From Alphaproteobacteria bacterium (GTDB taxonomy: Bacteria; Pseudomonadota; Alphaproteobacteria; UBA8366; Aestuariispiraceae): a stretch of DNA of 64,000 nucleotides. The notes under the pieces are model-generated. The model searched no databases and was not told the origin of the DNA. It saw only the letters and a list, made by a program, of their open reading frames with translations. Shown here piece by piece: positions 18,327-28,424 of this stretch (the first letter of the stretch is position 1; each line of letters opens with the position of its first letter). The translations under genes were made by a program, and so were the position numbers. Where the stretch lies: positions 62,001 through 126,000 of the forward strand of contig JASJDC010000004.1 in assembly GCA_030065235.1 (NCBI GenBank), written 5' to 3'.

Positions 18327-18839
18327 TCAGGCGTATTCCGCCGGCTGCGGCAGAATCCGCTGAGTGAGCAGGAACAGCAGCGTCAGCACCGGATAGACCG
18401 CGACGGTCGAGCCATAGGCGAACAGGCCCGGCGTCGGGTCGATCACGGCGCCGGCGAAACCGGAGATCAGCAACCAACGGAGGCCTTCGACCGCGCCCGC
18501 GACCAAGGCGAATCCCCACCAGACCACCGCGAAATTCTTGCCGATGAAGAAACGGCGCTGGCCGGCGACAACCGCAAAGGACACGAGATAGGCGAAGGAG
18601 GACACGCCCAAGGGCGCGCCGGTCAGGATATCCTCGAACAGGCCGACGCCGAACACGGCGATCAGGGGCAGGACCTGCGGCCGGTAGATCGCCCAATAAT
18701 AGATCGATCCCAGCACCAGCATCGGACTGACCACCGCGAAGCCCGGAATCTGAAGCGGCACGATCGCGAGAATCGCCAGGAACGCCGACAACAGAAACGG
18801 CAGGGTCAATCGGGCCTGGGTCTCGACGCGGGCCAGCAT
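18327..18839 (-). CDS. mreD: Rod shape-determining membrane protein MreD
   Basis: A 170-residue integral membrane protein with about five hydrophobic helices. The segment GLFEDILTGAPLGVSSFAYL contains the (D/E)xxxGxPxG motif that marks MreD. It belongs to the MreBCD complex that organises the elongation machinery and is thought to modulate MreC-PBP2 interaction. It is 3 bases from mreC and 20 bases from mrdA, firmly inside the operon. The sequence is otherwise poorly conserved, as expected for this family. Confidence 0.9.
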   Translation of the reverse strand: MLARVETQARLTLPFLLSAFLAILAIVPLQIPGFAVVSPMLVLGSIYYWAIYRPQVLPLIAVFGVGLFEDILTGAPLGVSSFAYLVSFAVVAGQRRFFIGKNFAVVWWGFALVAGAVEGLRWLLISGFAGAVIDPTPGLFAYGSTVAVYPVLTLLFLLTQRILPQPAEYA

Positions 18840-18842
18840 CGA

Positions 18843-19739
18843 TCAGCGGCCCGCCGAGGCAGTCGTATTGGGCGCAGCGGGCGTCGCGGGCGCGTCCCCG
18901 ACGACGCCCTCTCTGCCGTAATCAACCAATTGCAGATACTCCATGCGATCGGCGGAGGCGAAGGGCGCCACCCGAACGCCGTCCTCCCCGACCGTCGCGA
19001 CAAGGCCGACCGGCAGACCGGGCGGAAAGACATCGCCATGCCCAGACGTAACGATGCGTTGGCCCGGCGCGAGAAGCGCGTTAGCGGACGTGAAGGTCAG
19101 TCTCGGCTGAGCCGAATTGTCGCCGGCCAGGACGCCGCGCACCCGCGTCGCCTCAATGACGACAGGAATTCGACTGTTGATATCGGTGATCAGCAACACC
19201 CGCGCCGAGCGGTCGCCGACCGACGCCACGCGCCCGATCAGCCCGTCTCCGGTGATCGCCGCCTGCCCGCGCCCGACCCCGGCGGCCGCGCCTTCATTGA
19301 TCAGAACGCTGTGCAGGAAGGCGCCGCCCTTGTCGCCGATGACGCGCGCGGTGCGATAGCGACGCGCGTTGGAAGGTTGATAATTGAGCAGGCCGCGCAA
19401 CTGACGGTTCTCAACATCGAGGCTGCGCGCCGCCGCCTGCCACTGCTTCAGCCGTTCATTCTCACGCCGCAGGCGATCGTTTTCGGCCCTGAGATCCATC
19501 ATCGACCGCGCATCGGCGGCCAGCCGCGACGCCGTGGCGACCGGCTGCGAGATCGCGCCTAGAATCGGCGCGACAAGATCGGTGACGACGATGCGGGCCT
19601 GTTCGAAGGACTCAGGCCGGGCCTTGCCGACCACCATGACGCCCAACGCGCCGACAAGCAGAAAGGCGAAGGCGGAGCGCTGCGCGAGGGTGCGCAGCGG
19701 CGCCGCGATCCGCATCACCGGTCCTTGTCGCGTGGCCAC
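18843..19739 (-). CDS. mreC: Rod shape-determining protein MreC
   Basis: A 298-residue periplasmic scaffold with an N-terminal membrane anchor (about residues 20-40), a coiled coil (DLRAENDRLRRENERLKQW, about 83-101) and two beta domains. SVLINEGAAAGVGRGQAAI, GLIGRV and VLLITDINSRIPV are the conserved MreC segments. The start is GTG, with GGAAGGAAG about 9 bases upstream. MreC links MreB to PBP2 and RodA. The C-terminal APATPAAPNTTASAGR tail is low-complexity and likely disordered. Confidence 0.94.
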   Translation of the reverse strand: MATRQGPVMRIAAPLRTLAQRSAFAFLLVGALGVMVVGKARPESFEQARIVVTDLVAPILGAISQPVATASRLAADARSMMDLRAENDRLRRENERLKQWQAAARSLDVENRQLRGLLNYQPSNARRYRTARVIGDKGGAFLHSVLINEGAAAGVGRGQAAITGDGLIGRVASVGDRSARVLLITDINSRIPVVIEATRVRGVLAGDNSAQPRLTFTSANALLAPGQRIVTSGHGDVFPPGLPVGLVATVGEDGVRVAPFASADRMEYLQLVDYGREGVVGDAPATPAAPNTTASAGR

Positions 19740-19808
19740 TCTATCGCTTCCTTCCCTTTACGCCGCCGGCGCGGGACCCGAAAGCCGCGTCCGGTCTTCG
19801 AACAGGGT

Positions 19809-21220
<1,412 letters not shown>

Positions 21221-21225
<5 letters not shown>

Positions 21226-21248
21226 CGCCCCGCCAAAGAGGCGGGGCG
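21221..21248 (-). terminator. Rho-independent terminator of the ilv operon
   Basis: A perfect 9-base stem, CGCCCCGCC (21226-21234) and GGCGGGGCG (21240-21248), with a 5-base loop is followed on the minus strand by TTTTG. It lies 27 bases past the ilvC stop codon, the expected place for the end of the ilvBNC transcript. Confidence 0.85.
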
Positions 21249-21274
21249 CAGCCAATTCCGTTTGTCAGCGCCGG

Positions 21275-22306
<1,032 letters not shown>

Positions 22307-22348
22307 CTAAAACTCAGTCTTAAATGTAAGAAATGGTCCGTAGGGCCG

Positions 22349-22368
22349 GTCCAGGCGGCGGCCTGGAC
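22349..22368 (-). other. Intercistronic hairpin between ilvN and ilvC
   Basis: GTCCAGGC-GGCG-GCCTGGAC forms a perfect 8-base stem with a 4-base loop in the 84-base ilvN-ilvC gap. No T-run follows on either strand, so it is unlikely to be an intrinsic terminator. It may stabilise or process the mRNA between the cistrons. Confidence 0.45.
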
Positions 22369-22378
22369 GGCGCATCTT

Positions 22379-22951
22379 CTATTCAGCGCTGATCACGCCG
22401 GCGCCGCGCGACATGGCGACGACGCCGGACCGCGCCACTTCGGTTTCGCCGAGCGCCCGCATCAACTCGACAAAGCTGTCGACCTTGCCCGGCGAGCCCT
22501 GGATCTGAAAGACGAAGGATTCGAGCGTCGTGTCGGCGACCGTGGCCTTGAAGATGTCGGCGATACGTAGGCTCTCGCGCCGCTGATGCTCTTTCGCCAC
22601 CACCTTGATCAGCGCCACCTCTTTCTCGATCACGTCGCCCTCGATCGTCAGATCATGAACGTCATGGACCGGGATCAGGCGCGCCAGTTGCGCTTTGATC
22701 TGCTCGATCACCATCTCGGTGCCGCTGGTCACGATGGTGATCCGGCTGACCGACTCGTCTTCAGTGACGGTCGAGACGGTGAGGCTTTCGATATTATAGC
22801 CGCGACCGGAAAACAGGCCGATCACACGAGCGAGGACGCCCGGCTCGTTATCGACGACCACGGCGAAGGCGTGCCGTCGTATATCCTCGGCCGCCTCTTG
22901 AAATGTATAGGCCGCGCCCGGTTGCTGGGCGCCGGTGGGTGTCGCCGACAT
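22379..22951 (-). CDS. ilvN: Acetolactate synthase small (regulatory) subunit
   Basis: A 190-residue ACT-domain protein. FAVVVDNEPGVLARVIGLFSGRGYNIESLTVS (about 29-60) is the valine-binding ACT domain, and RITIVTSGTEMVIEQIKAQLARLIPVHDV follows as expected. It activates the catalytic subunit IlvB and mediates feedback inhibition. The first 28 residues are an unconserved extension. It lies 104 bases after ilvB and before ilvC in the ilvB-ilvN-ilvC operon. Confidence 0.95.
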   Translation of the reverse strand: MSATPTGAQQPGAAYTFQEAAEDIRRHAFAVVVDNEPGVLARVIGLFSGRGYNIESLTVSTVTEDESVSRITIVTSGTEMVIEQIKAQLARLIPVHDVHDLTIEGDVIEKEVALIKVVAKEHQRRESLRIADIFKATVADTTLESFVFQIQGSPGKVDSFVELMRALGETEVARSGVVAMSRGAGVISAE

Positions 22952-23055
22952 GGCTGTGGTTCCTTAAGGTTCGGCCCGGACGGTCGCCCGGCCTGATGCA
23001 TCCAGTCCGCAAGGCGGCGCGGGCCGAGAGATATCCCGGACCCGCAGTGGCCTGG

Positions 23056-24807
23056 TTAGACCAGCACCTTGCCCTTTTCGTCAATCGCGTCGTCCGAAGC
23101 GGCCAGAATCATCTCGTTATGAGCCTGACCGGACGGGATCATCGGGAAACAGTTTTCCGCCGGGTCGACGGCGATATCGGCAATCACCGGCCCGTCATAA
23201 TCGATCATCCGGACGATCGTCTCATCGAGATCCGCCGGCGTCTCCGCCCGCAGGCCCAAGGCGCCATAGGCTTCGGCCAGTTTGACGAAGTCAGGCAGCG
23301 CCTCCGAATAACTCTCCGAATAGCGGCTGCCATGCAGCAATTCCTGCCACTGCCGCACCATGCCCATATAACGGTTGTTGGTGATGAAGATCTTGACCGG
23401 CAGGCGGTACTGAACCGCCGTCGAGATCTCTTGGATATTCATCAGGATTGAGGCTTCTCCGGCGATGTCGATGACCAACGCGTCCGGATGCGCCATCTGA
23501 ACGCCGATCGCCGCCGGCAAACCGTAACCCATGGTGCCGAGCCCGCCCGACGTCATCCACCGGTTGGGCGCGAAAAAGTCGAAATGCTGGGCCGCCCACA
23601 TTTGATGCTGCCCCACTTCAGTGGTGATATAGGGGTCGCGGTCGCGAGTCAGTTCGAACAAGCGCCGAATCGCCTGTTGCGGCTTGATGGTCTTGTCGTT
23701 GGTCTCGAAACTGAGGCATTTCACATCGCGCCAGGCGTCGATCTGCCGCCACCAAGCCGCCAGCGCATCGCCGTTCGGCTTGGCGCCGCGCTTTTTCCAA
23801 GCTGCGAGGATTTGCTCCAGCACCGTCTTGGCGTCGCCGATGATCGGCACATCGGCCCGGATATTCTTGTTGATCGAGCTCGGATCGATATCGACATGGA
23901 TCTTCTTGGAGTTCGGCGAGAAAGCGTCGACCCGCCCGGTGATCCGATCATCGAACCGCGCGCCCAAGGCCAGCATAACGTCGCAATCATGCATCGCCCA
24001 ATTGGCTTCATAGGTGCCGTGCATGCCCAACATGCCGAGGAATTGCGGCGCGTTGGCGGGCAGCGCGCCCAGCCCCATCAGGGTCAGCGTGGTCGGATAA
24101 TTCGTCAGTGTGACGAACTCCCGCAGCAAGTCGCTCGCCTCCGGGCCCGCGTTGATCACGCCGCCGCCCGCATAGATGATCGGCTTCTTGGCCGACATCA
24201 GCAGATCGACCGCGCGTTCAATCGCCGGTGCGTCGCCTTCCGTCTTCGGCTTGTAGGTCTTGTGGACGATATTCTCGGGCCCGGTATAAGGGCCGGCGGC
24301 GAACTGCACGTCTTTCGGAATGTCGATCACGACAGGGCCCGGCCGGCCGGTGCGCGCGACATAGAAGGCCTCATGCATGGTCTTAGCCAGCTTGTCGACT
24401 TCCTTCACCAGATAATTGTGCTTGGTGCAGGGCCGGGTAATGCCGGTCGTGTCGCATTCCTGAAAGGCGTCATTGCCGATCAGATGCGTCGGCACCTGGC
24501 CGGTCAGACAGACGACCGGGATGCTGTCCATCAAGGCGTCGGTGAGGCCGGTCACAGCGTTGGTTGCGCCGGGGCCGCTGGTCACCAGCACAACGCCGAC
24601 CTTGCCGGTCGAGCGCGCATAACCTTCCGCCGCATGCACAGCGCCTTGCTCATGCCGCACCAGGACATGGCGAATCTGGTTCTGCTTGAACAGCTCGTCA
24701 TAAATGGGAAGTACGGCGCCGCCCGGATAGCCGAAAATGACCTCGACGCCCTGATCCACCAAGGATTTGATGATCATTTGCGCGCCCGAGAGTGTCACCG
24801 TACTCAT
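23056..24807 (-). CDS. ilvB: Acetolactate synthase large (catalytic) subunit
   Basis: A 583-residue thiamine-diphosphate enzyme making acetolactate or acetohydroxybutyrate. IFGYPGGAVLPIYDEL places the catalytic Glu region (VRHEQGAVHAAEGYAR), and DIAGEASILMN-QEISTAVQ with TNNRYMGMVRQWQ is the cofactor and metal motif, with a GEAS variant I recall from other alphaproteobacteria. The start MSTVTLSG is chosen because AGAGGACA precedes it and family similarity begins there; an upstream in-frame ATG would add 37 arginine-rich residues. First gene of the ilv operon. Confidence 0.95.
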   Translation of the reverse strand: MSTVTLSGAQMIIKSLVDQGVEVIFGYPGGAVLPIYDELFKQNQIRHVLVRHEQGAVHAAEGYARSTGKVGVVLVTSGPGATNAVTGLTDALMDSIPVVCLTGQVPTHLIGNDAFQECDTTGITRPCTKHNYLVKEVDKLAKTMHEAFYVARTGRPGPVVIDIPKDVQFAAGPYTGPENIVHKTYKPKTEGDAPAIERAVDLLMSAKKPIIYAGGGVINAGPEASDLLREFVTLTNYPTTLTLMGLGALPANAPQFLGMLGMHGTYEANWAMHDCDVMLALGARFDDRITGRVDAFSPNSKKIHVDIDPSSINKNIRADVPIIGDAKTVLEQILAAWKKRGAKPNGDALAAWWRQIDAWRDVKCLSFETNDKTIKPQQAIRRLFELTRDRDPYITTEVGQHQMWAAQHFDFFAPNRWMTSGGLGTMGYGLPAAIGVQMAHPDALVIDIAGEASILMNIQEISTAVQYRLPVKIFITNNRYMGMVRQWQELLHGSRYSESYSEALPDFVKLAEAYGALGLRAETPADLDETIVRMIDYDGPVIADIAVDPAENCFPMIPSGQAHNEMILAASDDAIDEKGKVLV

Positions 24808-24973
24808 TATCTTGTCCTCTTGCCTTTTCCTCTGTTGATGCGGAGTCACCGCCGCCCGGATTGTTTTATGTCGCGAACCGACATCCAGTCGGGCCAAACC
24901 AAACCGCCGCCGGGACACCGGCCTAGATCAGGGCCGCGCAACCTGGATGAGACTTCCGCATGCCGCAACCGAA

Positions 24974-24993
24974 AACGGCGGAAATCCGCCGTT
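24974..24993 (-). terminator. Hairpin between miaA and ilvB, weak terminator candidate
   Basis: AACGGCGG-AAAT-CCGCCGTT is a perfect 8-base stem in the 223-base gap between miaA and ilvB. On the minus strand it is followed only by TTC, so as a terminator it is weak. It may end the miaA transcript; there is no branched-chain-rich leader peptide to make it an ilv attenuator. Confidence 0.4.
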
Positions 24994-25030
24994 CCCCGCC
25001 GATGCGGCGCTGCAACATATGGACGCGGCC

Positions 25031-25993
25031 CTAGGGCGTCAACAGCTTATCGCGAATAAATGAAAAAATCTTTTCGTTCATTCTTTCTGAATATGTCTCA
25101 TTTATTAACAAATGAGTCATAATCTGTCGCCGAAACCAGGTCGATTGGCGTTTTGCGTAACGCCGGCTCTTCATCGAAGCGGTTTCGATCGCGCTCTCAA
25201 GGAAAATCTCACCGGCCAAGGCCGCCGCCAATTCAGGCACGCCCAACGCCTTCATCACCGGCAGTTTCGGATCGAGGCCACGCGCGACCAAGGCGGCGAC
25301 TTCCTCCAGCGCGCCTTGCCCGACCATCGCCGCGAAACGCGCGTCGATCCCGGCATAGAGCGTTTCCCGCGACGGCAGGAACAACAGCGTCTGGAAGTCA
25401 TAGCGCGCATCGCCGCGTGACCCACGCTCGGCCGCCTCCCACGCCCGCCACTCGGTCAGCCCGACGCCTGTCGCACGCCAAACCTCGAGCGCGCGCGCGA
25501 CCCTTTGCGAGTCCGTCGCGTTCAGTGTCGCGGCGGTCGCCGGATCGACCTCCGCCAGCGCACGATGCTGCGCTTCCGGCCCGTCGCGCTCCTGCTCGGC
25601 GCGCACGGTTTGGCGGATGGCGTCTGGGATATCGGGGATCGGTGACAGGCCCTGCATCAAGGCCTTTAGATACAGGCCCGTCCCGCCGCACAGGATCGGC
25701 AACCGGCCTTGCGTCAAGGCATCCTCAATCTCGGCCGTCGCCAGATCCCGCCAAAGGGCGGCCGAACAGAGCTCGGCGCCGTCGATCACGCCATAAAGCC
25801 GATGCGGCGCCGCCGCCTCATCCTGAGGGCTCGGCCGGGCGGAGAGGATGCGCAAGTCGCGGTAGACCTGCATCGAGTCGGCGTTGATGATAACGCCATC
25901 GAAACGCCGGGCGACCGCCAGCGCCGCCGCCGATTTGCCCGAGGCGGTCGGCCCGACGATGTTCAGCACACGCGGTCGTTCGATGTCAGCCAA
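25031..25993 (-). CDS. miaA: tRNA dimethylallyltransferase
   Basis: A 320-residue enzyme that adds dimethylallyl to A37 of tRNAs reading UNN codons. The P-loop GPTASGKSAAAL (14-25), the substrate motif NADSMQVYRDLRILSARPS (38-56), GGTGLYLKALMQGL (102-115) and the C-terminal RRYAKRQSTWFRR are all present. The C-terminal tail after LLINETYSERMNEK is encoded by unusually AT-rich DNA (about 25060-25125) compared with the rest of the gene. It is 30 bases downstream of the YtoQ-family gene on the same strand. Confidence 0.95.
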   Translation of the reverse strand: MADIERPRVLNIVGPTASGKSAAALAVARRFDGVIINADSMQVYRDLRILSARPSPQDEAAAPHRLYGVIDGAELCSAALWRDLATAEIEDALTQGRLPILCGGTGLYLKALMQGLSPIPDIPDAIRQTVRAEQERDGPEAQHRALAEVDPATAATLNATDSQRVARALEVWRATGVGLTEWRAWEAAERGSRGDARYDFQTLLFLPSRETLYAGIDARFAAMVGQGALEEVAALVARGLDPKLPVMKALGVPELAAALAGEIFLESAIETASMKSRRYAKRQSTWFRRQIMTHLLINETYSERMNEKIFSFIRDKLLTP

Positions 25994-26023
25994 GAGCCTG
26001 TCGCGACCGGAATGGGCGAAAAG

Positions 26024-26506
26024 TCAGCCCGCCTTCCGGCGCAGGCGTCCGGCGATCACATACTCCAAGGTGCGCACGACCTGTTCCGGCGTGCGGGCGA
26101 TCGCTTGCGCCGCGCCGTCGACCTCCTTCAAGGCGTGATCGGTCGCCGCGTCATGCAAGGTGATATAGGGCGTGCCCAAAGCCGCGCAGAATCCGGCGTC
26201 GAAGGCGGCGTTCCATTGCCGGTATTTCTCGCCGAAGCGGATCACGGCGACGTCGGCGCGCTCGATCAGGGTGCGGGTGCGGATCGCGTTCATCCGGCTG
26301 CCCATCTGGTCTTTCCAGAAATCGCTCGGCGCGGCGCCCATGATCGCGACGCCGCAATCGTCGCTGTCTTCATGCACTGTCACCGGCGAGACGAACTCGA
26401 TCGGCAGGCCGGCGGATTCGGCGCCTTTCTGGATTTCCTCACGCCAGTCGCTGTGGATTTCACCGGACAAATAGACGGTCCATGGCATGTCGCTCATCTC
26501 GCGCAT
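26024..26506 (-). CDS. YtoQ-family protein (nucleoside 2-deoxyribosyltransferase-like fold)
   Basis: A 160-residue cytoplasmic protein. WTVYLSGEIHSDWREEI at the N-terminus and FWKDQMGSRMNAIRTRTLIERADVAVIRFGEKYRQWNAAFDAGFCAALG are the conserved parts of the YtoQ family, which I recall as related in fold to nucleoside 2-deoxyribosyltransferases. Its reaction is unknown. The start could be either ATG at 26506 or 26497; AGGAG is close to both. It is upstream of miaA and divergent from serB, with 54 bases between the starts. Confidence 0.75.
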   Translation of the reverse strand: MREMSDMPWTVYLSGEIHSDWREEIQKGAESAGLPIEFVSPVTVHEDSDDCGVAIMGAAPSDFWKDQMGSRMNAIRTRTLIERADVAVIRFGEKYRQWNAAFDAGFCAALGTPYITLHDAATDHALKEVDGAAQAIARTPEQVVRTLEYVIAGRLRRKAG

Positions 26507-26560
26507 CCTCTCCTACACGGGTTGGGATTTGGGACCCGGTCATAGCGCAGGAGACCGGCC

Positions 26561-27526
26561 ATGGCCACCGCCGCGCGGATTCGGTTGCCGACCGGATCGG
26601 CCAAGGGTACACCGCCGCTCATGGCGACAGATGCAGCATCCTACGTCGCGACCCTGGTCGCGCCGGTCGAACGACCCCTGACCGACGATGATATTGAGAG
26701 GGCGCGGACCTGGCTCACGGGGCTTGGCGCCAATCCGGGCGAGTGGCGCTGGTTGCGCGCGGGCGTCGCTTTGGACATCGCCTTCGCTGCGCGGGCCCAC
26801 CCGCCAAGCCCGGATCAGGGACCGCTCGACGGCGTCGATTTTTGTCTGCAGCCGGCGGAAGGGCGGCGGAAACAGGTCCTGGTCGCCGACATGGACTCGA
26901 CGATGATCGAGATCGAGACCCTCGACACGCTGGCGGCGGAGTTCGGGCTCGGCCCGAAAGTGGTCGAGATCACCGAACGAACGATGAAGGGCGAGTTGGA
27001 TTTCGTCGCGTCCCTGCGCGCGCGCGTGGCTTTGCTAGAAGGCTATCCAGCGCAAGACGCGATGGCGGCGGTCCTGGCGCAGGTGCGTTACAGCCTGGGC
27101 GGCCGGATTGCCGTCCGGACCATGGTCGAGCATGGCGCGCAATGCGCTTTGGTCTCCGGCGGTTTCACTTTCACGACCGAGATCGTGCATCAAGCGCTCG
27201 GCTTTCAAACACATCGCGCGAACAGTCTGGAAATCGGCGCGGATGGCGCGTTTACGGGACAGATCGGCCCTGCCGTCGTCGGCCCCGACACCAAGCTTGA
27301 GACTATGAAAGCGCTCTGCGCCAAGTTGGGCGTTCCGCTCTCGGCCGCCTGCGCGGTCGGCGATGGCGCCAACGATCTCGACATGCTCAGCCATGCCGGC
27401 TTGGGCGTCGCCTATTATGGCAAGCCGATCGTGCACGAAAAGGCGCGATTCCGGATCGACCATACCGACCTGACCAGCCTGCTCTATTTTCAAGGCTATG
27501 GTTGGGACGCGTTCGTCCGCGACTGA
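26561..27526 (+). CDS. serB: Phosphoserine phosphatase
   Basis: A 321-residue HAD-superfamily enzyme for the last step of serine synthesis. VLVADMDSTMIEIETLD (motif I, with the nucleophile Asp), ALVSGGFTFTTEIVH (motif II), the conserved Lys region in GPDTKLETMKALC and VGDGANDLDML (motif IV) are complete. The N-terminal part before about residue 105 is the ACT-like regulatory region. AGGAGA 7 bases upstream supports ATG at 26561, although an ATG at 26621 is possible. pcaD follows after 23 bases on the same strand. Confidence 0.94.
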   Translation: MATAARIRLPTGSAKGTPPLMATDAASYVATLVAPVERPLTDDDIERARTWLTGLGANPGEWRWLRAGVALDIAFAARAHPPSPDQGPLDGVDFCLQPAEGRRKQVLVADMDSTMIEIETLDTLAAEFGLGPKVVEITERTMKGELDFVASLRARVALLEGYPAQDAMAAVLAQVRYSLGGRIAVRTMVEHGAQCALVSGGFTFTTEIVHQALGFQTHRANSLEIGADGAFTGQIGPAVVGPDTKLETMKALCAKLGVPLSAACAVGDGANDLDMLSHAGLGVAYYGKPIVHEKARFRIDHTDLTSLLYFQGYGWDAFVRD

Positions 27527-27549
27527 CCCGAGACATAACGGAGGCCATC

Positions 27550-28353
27550 ATGACCGGCGTTTTCACCGCCAACGGCGTCGCCCTGAATTACCGGCTCGAC
27601 GGGCCGGAAGACTCGCCGAAATTGGTCTTCAGCAATTCGCTGGGCACGAACTTGCATATGTGGGACCCGCAGGTCGCGGCTTTGCAGGACGCTTTCCACA
27701 TCCTGCGCTATGACAAACGCGGCCACGGGAAGAGCCAGCGTATTAGCGACCCGTTTCCGATGGAGACTCTGGCGGAGGATGTTGTCGCGCTGTGCAAAGG
27801 ATTGGGATTCGAAGGCGCGCATTTTTGCGGCCTGTCGATCGGCGGCATGACGGGCCAGGCGCTTGGGTTGTTCCATCCTGGCTTTTTCCAGTCGCTGGCG
27901 CTGTGTGCGACCAGCAGCCAGATCCCGGAGGACCAACATCCGTTTTGGCGCGACCGCATCGCCACGGTGAAGGCGCACGGCATGGCGCCGGTGGTCGAGC
28001 CGGTGATCCAACGCTGGTTCAGCGAGGATTTCATCACGGCCCAGCCCGAGCGGGTCGATGAAATCGCCGACATGCTGCGCACGACATCGCCCGAAGGCTA
28101 CTACCGATGCTCCGAGGCGGTCATGGGGATGCGCTATACCGACCGCCTATCCGCGATCGAGACGCCGACCCTGCTGATCCCGGGCGAGCTTGACCCGGCC
28201 CTGCCGGTCGAGATGTCGGAGATCATCGCCGAACGGATTCCCGGCGCACGGATGCAAATCATCCCCAAAGCCGCGCATCTCTGCAATTTGGAACAGCCGG
28301 AGGCCTTCTCGGCGATACTGCGCGACTGGTTGGCGTCGCAGACGGCGCCGTAG
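27550..28353 (+). CDS. pcaD: 3-oxoadipate enol-lactonase
   Basis: A 267-residue alpha/beta hydrolase that opens the enol-lactone to 3-oxoadipate, the substrate of CatI-CatJ encoded at 8968-10613. FSNSLGTNLHMWDPQV, YDKRGHGKS, the nucleophile elbow FCGLSIGGMTGQ and PKAAHLCNLEQPE (catalytic His) match PcaD/CatD. ATG at 27550 has GGAGG upstream. It stands apart from the other beta-ketoadipate genes, coupled to serB by a 23-base gap, and is followed by a bidirectional terminator. Confidence 0.88.
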   Translation: MTGVFTANGVALNYRLDGPEDSPKLVFSNSLGTNLHMWDPQVAALQDAFHILRYDKRGHGKSQRISDPFPMETLAEDVVALCKGLGFEGAHFCGLSIGGMTGQALGLFHPGFFQSLALCATSSQIPEDQHPFWRDRIATVKAHGMAPVVEPVIQRWFSEDFITAQPERVDEIADMLRTTSPEGYYRCSEAVMGMRYTDRLSAIETPTLLIPGELDPALPVEMSEIIAERIPGARMQIIPKAAHLCNLEQPEAFSAILRDWLASQTAP

Positions 28354-28364
28354 CGGCGAAAAAA

Positions 28365-28394
28365 GAAAGGCGGTCCCGCTCGAGACCGCCTTTC
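28365..28394. terminator. Bidirectional rho-independent terminator between pcaD and degP
   Basis: GAAAGGCGGTC (28365-28375) and GACCGCCTTTC (28384-28394) form a perfect 11-base stem with an 8-base loop. A-rich sequence precedes it and T-rich sequence lies in the stem base, so it can terminate both pcaD (+) and degP (-), which converge here. Confidence 0.85.
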
Positions 28395-28424
28395 TCACTG
28401 AGTTCTTTTCGGGCTGTTCAGTTG

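Noticed and set aside
24808-25030. Attenuator with leader peptide for ilvB
   Set aside because: The hairpin at 24974-24993 is present, but no short frame rich in Val, Leu or Ile precedes it and no competing stem is visible.
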